Shown here: positions 54,401-63,400 of the stretch, piece after piece
Position numbering within the stretch: position 1 is the stretch's first letter
Layout of the letters: each line of letters starts with the position of its first letter
From: Hybos culiciformis
Lineage: Eukaryota > Arthropoda > Insecta > Diptera > Hybotidae
Reading direction: 5' to 3'
Assembly: GCA_964007475.1 (NCBI GenBank)
Contig: OZ023273.1
Coordinates: 145,301,308 to 145,365,307 of the forward strand
Length of the DNA: 64,000 bases
Position numbers and translations under genes: made by a program
Notes under the pieces: model-generated
What the model saw: only the letters and a program-made list of their open reading frames with translations
Database searches by the model: none
What the model was told of the DNA's origin: nothing

Positions 54401-57400
54401 GGCTTGATTTCACCTTCATTGGTTCTATAAAACAGATTAAGACTAATAACTTTTTTAACAAATTTATATCCGTAACCGAAATAAGGGCTTAGTTTAACCT
54501 ATACAGGGTTATAGTACGTTGATTCGATAATTGTTTAATTTGTAAAAAATGTAATTTGAGTATATCCGAATAAAATTTGAATTTCAGCTCATGATTAATA
54601 AGAATATCAATTTCAAAATAATCAAATACTCACTATAGTATATAAAGGAATCAATATAGATCAATTAATTAAATTATTTTTTTACCTTCATTATTATTTT
54701 TTAATTTTCTTTATTTTACAACTTTTTTGTTAAATATGTAATATATGGTTTATTCAAATCAAAAATCGCATAAAATGTATTTTTAATCGAAATTTCAAGT
54801 GTAACCGATTACTAGTAATAAAAAAAATGTTTTATTTTATTTTAAATTTAATAAAAAAAAAACTCTCACTTTGCACCCTTCGAATTATAAAATCTTCCTG
54901 GTGATGAAATATTTCGGACCACTGGAGGTTTTATCTCATTTGCTTTCAATTCGGTGGGTTGCAATGAATTAACTCGCATAATATTTTTTTTTTCATCGGA
55001 TTTTTTATCTTGACTGCCAACAAAATTTCCAATTCCCATTAAGATTAGTGAACGTTTGGAGCCATGAAAACTTCTGCGCTTAATTATAATGTCATCATTT
55101 TGACATTCATCAATTGGCAGAGGAATATCATAAATTAAATGTCTTGACCCGAAAATACTAGGACGACGTTTCGGTTGTACAAACAATGATTGCGTCTAAA
55201 AAAATAAATGAAAAAATAGGTAGGTATGTTGTGTTACGAGAAACAGTGAAAATTGAAAATTTGTGAAAAAAAGCATAATTTAATTTACCATGCCTTAATT
55301 TAGTTTCTACTTTATGTTCAATGTAACGCATTAGCTCTACTTAACTGGAGAGTAAAGATGAAAATGAAGTATTCTACATTTCGTTAACAAAACATAATCA
55401 AATAGTAAAAGTCACCAAAAAATTAGCTAATAAAATTAAATTATTAAAGTGTTATCAGCCATCAGTCACTTTTTTTAAGGCTTCTATATTTTGTTTTTGC
55501 AATTAATAATTATCATCAAATTATTATTAAAAAATGTATTTTTCTTTTTCAGACTTTTCTAAGAAAAAAATTATTACTTTATTTTAGATACAATTATTTA
55601 TAGTTCTTACAATATAATTTATTTTAATAAAGAATGAATTTTCTGATTCGTCTACTTCTACAATAATGAAATTACATGTTAAATTCTGTGAATTGATCTT
55701 AACATTTTTTTTAACTAAAAATACTACTAAAAATACTTCAAAGTATGAATTGTACTACAGACAAATATAACTCTTTAACAGACTGACAACTGGATTATTG
55801 GATATATCCTTTTGAACGTATTTAGTTAAAAAGTCAATTTTAAAATGTGAACTAACAAAATAATGTATAATGATAAACTCTCAGTACCTACATATATAAT
55901 TTTAATAAAATTATTTTAAGCTACTTATCAACTAAAATTATTTTTGATTTACAATAACAACACTTTCAACAATTTATAATTTTAATTATATGTGTGTAAT
56001 TCTTACGCTATATTCCATATGACTATGTAGTTACATATATTATTAAATCAAAATTAATTATTTTCAAAAATCCCTTGTAAGATTTACATATAATATGTAG
56101 TTTAAATTTAAAATACATACCTATACGATGTATTTAGTTCACTTAATTCTACTTAATATGATGAATTTTAAATAAGCTTATCTGTTAAATTCAATAAGAG
56201 ATTATGTTCAAGGAAGCAATAATATCACAAGTTAGTGTCAGATTTTAAAATTTAATAAAAGGGTATTAGTGGAATAGTAATAGAATAAATGCTGTTCCAG
56301 CATAGAATTTCCACATGAAAATGTGTTCCGCAATTATTTTATTCCACTTTAGTTAGGGTTCGGAGGATACCAAATTTATAACAGAACATTTTTTAAGATA
56401 CTTTTTTAAATTATGTTATGGTTGTAATATATTTTTAATTTAGCTATTTAGAATTAGAAAAAGTTGTTTGCTTTTTAAGTTTTTTTGAATAATTCCATTT
56501 ACTCCTTCACTTTTTATTCCGAGTTATGTTTCATTATTCATAATATTATATTAATATAAATAATAATATATTATTGATTACTAGACATTTTGGATTTTTT
56601 TTTGTTTACAATCACTACTGGTAAGAACTTTTATTTTGTTTTTAAATTTTTGAAAATAAACCTGTGAGAAAATATTTATTACAAAAACTCTTTTTTACAA
56701 ATAATAAAAGTTTGGCACATTAATAAACTTCATGTATGTATAAAATATAACCAAAATATTACAGATCATAAATGTTTACAATACAACACGTCTGCATTTT
56801 ATGTATAACTATACTGGGCCCAAATTTTAATGATGCCTTAGTTTTAATTTCTTTACACTGCTCTGTATATTATACACACTATATTATTGACTAGACTGCC
56901 AGATTAAAGATTTTATGTATAAGAGACTAAAATTAAATTTTAATCCTACAACTTTTCACACAATTTAATTCTAATTGATGCTGTTAATAATGAATTAGTT
57001 ACCTACGTAATTTGAAATACTTTATAAAGAATATATATATAATGAAGTTGAATATATATATTTTTTCACATAAGGTGATTCTTTTATTCAATTAAATTAT
57101 ACTTATGTTTCATAATATATATATTTTACATTTTGTATATATGTATACTAATTGTAATAGCTACAAAATACAAATTAATGAAGTTAAGATGTCATAAAAT
57201 AAATTTATTAAAATAATACAATGTTTTGTATCAAAACTTAAAAGAATTAAAAGTACTTACATATATTATTCTTTTAAGCTTATTTTTATTGACTCGAATA
57301 TAAATGTAAATTTATTTTTCACTTTAGAAAAAAAAATAAGAATGTTAAAAATGTAAGAATTTAAATTAAGGATTCATTATTCAAGCTTTCTTTTAAAACT

Positions 57401-60400
57401 TAATCCAAAATAGATACATTTATATCAAATTCTCGAGACAAGAAAATATAGGTAAAATAATTTAATTTGTCTCAAAAAAAAAAATTTAAGCTAACATCTC
57501 TTGATTTTGTCACTCTCCTTAGATCTTGCGAAACTTTTTAGTAAATTAAATATTTCAGGTTCGCGGACAAAAGCACATAAGTCAAAATATTAAAAAAATA
57601 GTCAGGATTCTGGTGGATTATTCTATTTTATTTATTTATGGAATAAAATACGTATAAAGGCTGAGAAACTGAGGCTATTCCTATGACCAAAAACTTCCGA
57701 ATGTCAAAATAAAATTAATAAAAAGAAAAATCGTGTCCTGCACAATTGCAAAATATGACTTTATGTACTTTGGTCCGCCAACCTGAGATATTATTTAGTA
57801 AGAAAACTTCTATAGGAAAATGTGATTTTTTCTAAATTTCAATATAGTTAAGGTATTTCTAAAGTATGTTCTATTATTAGTTTAGTCGCACTCTCATTCA
57901 AAAGAAAACTAGTTGTTACTTTCATAAATTATTTATGTTTTTTAAGGTTACATTTCCCATATTTCATATCAAATTTTAAATTAGTTAAAATACTACAATA
58001 TACGTAATTACTTCCTTCATATAAAACAATATTAAACTTTTATCAGGATCGAAATAGTGATGAAATAATTATGTTAAAAAAAACTTCATTACGAGTTCAC
58101 TATATAGTCATTATTTCTGGAATAAGAATTAGAGAAATATTCAAGATTGACTAACTTAATATTTTAAACGAATTTTGAGCGTACATTTTTTTAAATATAA
58201 AAATTTACTTATATTTTGAAAATTAAAACAACCAACTGATATAGGTCATCATTTTCCAAGAAAATATAACATTAGATAGATAGTTTTTGAATAAAAAAAG
58301 AGACATAATTTCATATAATTGTATAATACTTAATTTAATATTCAATATTTCTTTCAAAAATATGTAATCCATTTAAAAACATGAAAATAAAATTTTGGGT
58401 GAAAAAATGCAAATTGTAGAACTTGGAATTTGTAAATTTGTTAGGCCACACCTACATATGAATGTAAATATATATATTTTACAATTTGTAGGAATGTAAG
58501 CTGCGATAAAAATATTAACTAAGAATTTATGACGATTGTCAAAAAAAATTAGGCTATTTTCTCTTTCTAGTCTGAATAGAACTTGTTTCATATTTGTCAC
58601 ATAAACTTCTTTTACACCTACTCAAAATTCTAAATATATTTTAGAAGAAATCATACTGGCCATTCGCCAGTAAAAACAAAATTTAATAATAAATATTTTC
58701 TGAAATTTCACTGATCTTTTATCTTATATTTAAGAAGTCATAAATCCAATAAATTTTTTTTTTGCTCCTAATTTCATCCAGAATTTCGCATCCATTTATA
58801 TAAATAGCCACATAAAATTATGATTGTTTTTGGATTATTTCAAAATTAAATCTGCTGAAGTTTATTCTGTGTTCCTTGGTAAAAACTATACAACTAGATT
58901 CTATTTTTCGTATATATGTTAGTATTTAAAATTAAGGAAGCAATTACTTTTACTAAAACTTGTTATTGATCCTAAATAATATGCTAAATAATCACTCCAA
59001 AATACTAGAATTTTATTTTATTGATAAATCCAGAATTTTACTTACTTCTTCACGATTATCAGATTTTTTCTGAAGTAATTCCATGATTTTAATTTTAACT
59101 TTTAGTCCAACTAGATAAATCTGTTTAATAATAATATATGTTTTATATATGTATTAATTTTATTTTACAACATTAGCTTATAATTTTAATAAGATTATTT
59201 AACAGAATTACTATATATAATACATAATTGTGATTTTGTATATATTCGCTCTTAACAAATCCTGAATAATCTAAAAGAGTTTCATTATCTTCCGTTTCAT
59301 TATCAAAAATATTTTAATTGTTATTTATAATTTTCATTCATCAAATAAAAAATGATATTAATTATATTTTATTATATTTCCAGCAAAATAAGTTCAAATT
59401 AATTAACAATTTGTTCAGTGGTCGAAAGTAATTGATTCAATGTCCATTAAAATTAGAGTATACATTTTTTTATTGTAATGTCGTGGTCCCACTAAGGTTT
59501 AAATTCAACATCGACGAATTTGAGTTTTTATTTTTGAAAATAATTTAATATTCAATAAACAAGGTTATCCTTTGAGACATTTTGTAACAATGTGATTAAT
59601 TTTTCAGGGATCAAATAAATTAATATTAACGTTAAGAATTCAGATGTGTAAATATTTCTCTACAATCTGAAACTCCAACTAAAAGAAAAGTGCCGATGGT
59701 GCATTCTTTTTCTACCTTTAAGAATTTTCAAATTTGAAAACATATTGTTGCTATTTGATAAACAATCTCTTCCAACCACTAGCTCATCGTAAGCAATTAT
59801 ACTGAAAAAAAAAATTGTTTACTTACTGACATCATTTGATCTTGCTCTGTTTCCTGTGGTCGTTGTAATCCAATCCTTGAAACATTCTTAAATAATTTCC
59901 AACGCTCCCGAGCTGTTTTACCCGGACTGAAAGTATTGAAAGAAAAATTATTAACGAAATAATCTAATGATTTTTGTTCATAAATTTATTTATAAACAAG
60001 CCGCTAAAAGCTATCATATTCATAACAACAACTTAGTTGTTGTTGTAATGGATTCGTTTATCCACGACGGCGACGATTTCTTACCTTACATGATCTTTTT
60101 CATAACTTTTGGCTATAACTGAATTCCATTCTGAAATCAATTCTGGATATTTTATTTCGATATCATTGTAAGTGCCAGTAGCTTGCACAGCTCCTTCATT
60201 CATAACAATTACCTTGAAGAAAATTAAAACTTTTTTATCAAACAAATACTGAAGAAAGTTTTTGTATTAATTTGGAGCCAACTTGAGGTAATTTAATAAT
60301 CCAACCAACAATAAGTTTGGAAAATAAAACTACTTATCCAAGTATCGTAGAATCAAATTTCAACAAAGCAAATAATTTTAAAAAATTTATAAATATTTAC

Positions 60401-63400
60401 ATAATCAGCATTTGGAACTAAATGAAGTTTCTGTGTCACCAGTATAACGGTGCGATTAGTTTTTAGTAACATTTTTTTTATGCTATTATCAAATACATGT
60501 TTGGCAACTTCATTGTCCAGCGATGAAAGTGGATCATCCTAGAAATGTACAAAGAAAAAAAAAAAGTAGAAATTTTATTGAAGAAAATTATATTATGAAT
60601 TTTTAATATATCTATTCTTGATGCCATTGATAAAGTTAAAAAAGCATTAAGAAACAATGGACTTTATCAAACCGCAATTCTATTAAAAAATCCATTTATA
60701 ATAAATCTATTGAATAGCTATCCTTCTGGAATAATTAGATATCTATTATTCGGAAAATGGAATTTTCTTTTCTATTTTAGATATATACAAAAAAAAATTA
60801 TCAATAGTTAAACTGTATACACAATCAAGAAAGAGTTAAAAATAATTTAGCATAAATTTTAATAACTTTATAAAAGTGTTCAAAAGGCGACCCAATACTT
60901 AATAAATTTTCTCGTTTTTTTAATAATATACAACACAACGCAAAAATTGAAATTATCTGAGTGCGATGCATATAATTTATTAAAATACAAAATAATTAAA
61001 TCTAAAGAACTCTTGTTGGTTTTTTGATCCGTGCTAATGTTATATAGTTGATTGAGCAAAGAATCAATGACCTTAAACCAATTTTCCTCACTTGAATACC
61101 ACTTATTCCATAAAAATTATAGGGTTTTAACTTATCTATCTTGGATCTAACTGAATTTATTCAAAAATTTCAGACTAAAGAGAAAGTATATAAGCACATT
61201 AAATTATTATACCGACTTTCTAAGAAACCCTTTAAGTTTATTTAAATTCGAAAAATATTTTAGAATTTTTTAAAACAGTATAAAACTTACCATAATAATG
61301 ACATTAGCAGATGAATAAAGCGATCTTGCAACAGCAATACGCTGCTTTTGACCACCAGACAACATAATTCCTCGCTCTCCGATTACTGTCATGTCACTAT
61401 CTGGCATTAACTCAATGTCTGGCTTCAGAGCACATGATTCTAGAACTTTTTCGTAACGTTTTGGCCTAAAGGATTCTCCGAATAAAATATTTTCACGTAT
61501 TGTTGCATTCAATAGCCATGGAGTTTGGGGAACGTAAGCAATCGTTGAATATCTGTATTCATGTTTTAAAAATTAAGAGAAAAAATTATCAGTTTATTTT
61601 GCGTCAAATTAACTAATTGCGTTGATAAATAATATTAGCCAGTCTGAGTCGTTCTTTCAGTATTTATAAATTAGTACCTAAGTATTAGATATTAGTTTTA
61701 CTAACTTACAATCATACTTTCATTTATTCCTATTATTCAAATCAAAGTAATAAATAAACTAAAAATATATACTACGTATAAAGTTGTTTTATTTTCAAAA
61801 ATCAATTTCCAAAGCATCTTATCTATAAATTAGTGCAAAATAATTGAATCTCAATATATATTTTTATTTGATTCTCTTAATAATGTCTGGAGTATCCTTA
61901 AAATTGTACATATAAATTATACTAAAACTAACAATATTAATTGAAAATTTTGATATCGATGTTCAGGTTTTTTTTTTTTTCATATGAAAATACAAAATAC
62001 TAATTGTAAAATAAAATCAATTTTATATAAAATAATAAAATCATCATCAAAGATGATTGTAATTGAAACAATAAAGAGAAAATTCAATATCTGGAAAGAT
62101 AACTAAATAATTTTATATTTTATTTTTACACATTATTCAATGAACCCATCAATTTAATCACTTAAACTTTGATTTTGATATAAGTGTATGTACGTACGAA
62201 CAGAACAAAAAGTTTTTAAGTGAAAATAATCTCTAAGTACTGTGAAACATTAGATTTTTTCAATTTTTACAATTCATAATAATATTGTTAAAGGATCGAA
62301 CTTACAAAAAAAAAGGTAAAAAAATTTTATAATGAATAACTGCAATGTCAATCATCAAGTAAATAATATGTATTATATATATATTTATTTCGCATGAAAA
62401 TAAAAATAATAGTGAAGAGTCATGCATAAAAAGTAAAAACCTTAAGCAGAAGAAAACATATTAATTATCCTACAAAACTTCATCTTATCAGTTATCATCT
62501 ATTAAAAAATTCTAAGTTTGACTCAAATGTTAAGCAATTAACTTACTTATTCCAGGTAATTTCACCAGAAGTTATATGAATTTCTTTTAATAAAGCTGCC
62601 AAAAGTGATGATTTTCCGCTACCATTTTTTCCAATCACAATAGTAAGTTTCCCTTTAAAATAAATTAAAAACATAAATATTTTCGAATACATAATGTCCA
62701 TATAAGTATATGTGCTGTGCACGCCATAAATAAAAACATCTTTAAAAACAAAAAAAAACAAAAAATAAACAAGAAACCTTTTACAGTACAATTAAATTTG
62801 TAATAATATAAAAACACAAAATTCACCCTTAGGAATGTGTAATTCATCTATCTTCAACAATGATGTTTTACAATTGTCCCAAGAGAATGTTGCATCCAAT
62901 ATTGATACAGCAATTGTGTCAATAGCATGAAAGTGTATAGATTCTCTTCCGGATGTTAATCGTCTAGAATTTCGCATTTTTGAACTTATATTACTATCAA
63001 TACTGCTATCACTTCCTCTACTAAATGAATATCTTGAATTTTTTCTACTTTCATTATTAAAAAATTTTTGTTTATGTGTCAATTGTTTATTAAATTCTTC
63101 ATCATTACTTCTATTCAGCTCTATATTTTCGATTGTATTCTTATCATCGTCATCACTACATTTATCACCGGAATTCAATTCAGCCATCAGTTGAATTTTA
63201 CGATCAATTCTAACTAAATTACGAGAGAAATGTTTCTTAGGCGGCGTCTGACAATAATTATCGGCACGCCTTAATTTAGTTTTAACTATATTCATAGTAT
63301 TATTATCAATTGTTTCACCAGAATTTGATTCATTTGAATTTTTAATTAATTCATCATTTATAATTTTCATATTTTCTGTTTTTGTTTTTGATTCTAAAGT

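Larger units (their letters stand above)
55196..59045 (-). other. Sur intron G-H, 3.85 kb, with two MITE insertions
   Basis: Long AT-rich intron containing one copy of the AGTGGAAT MITE family (56265-56395) and one full copy of the GCGGAC MITE family (57555-57786). A 75-codon minus-strand open frame at 58373-58600 has no domain and looks like chance. Confidence 0.75.

Noticed and set aside
58373..58600. 75-codon minus-strand frame in Sur intron G-H
   Set aside because: No splice signals in phase with flanking exons and no domain; composition is like chance AT-rich sequence.
59094..59120. Nearer acceptor for Sur exon G (AG before TTAAAATT)
   Set aside because: It would break the reading frame; the AG before ATTTATCTAG keeps phase 0 with both neighbours.
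60024..60045. AACAACAACT/AGTTGTTGTT palindrome in Sur intron E-F
   Set aside because: Arises easily from CAA/TTG trinucleotide repeats; no further structure.
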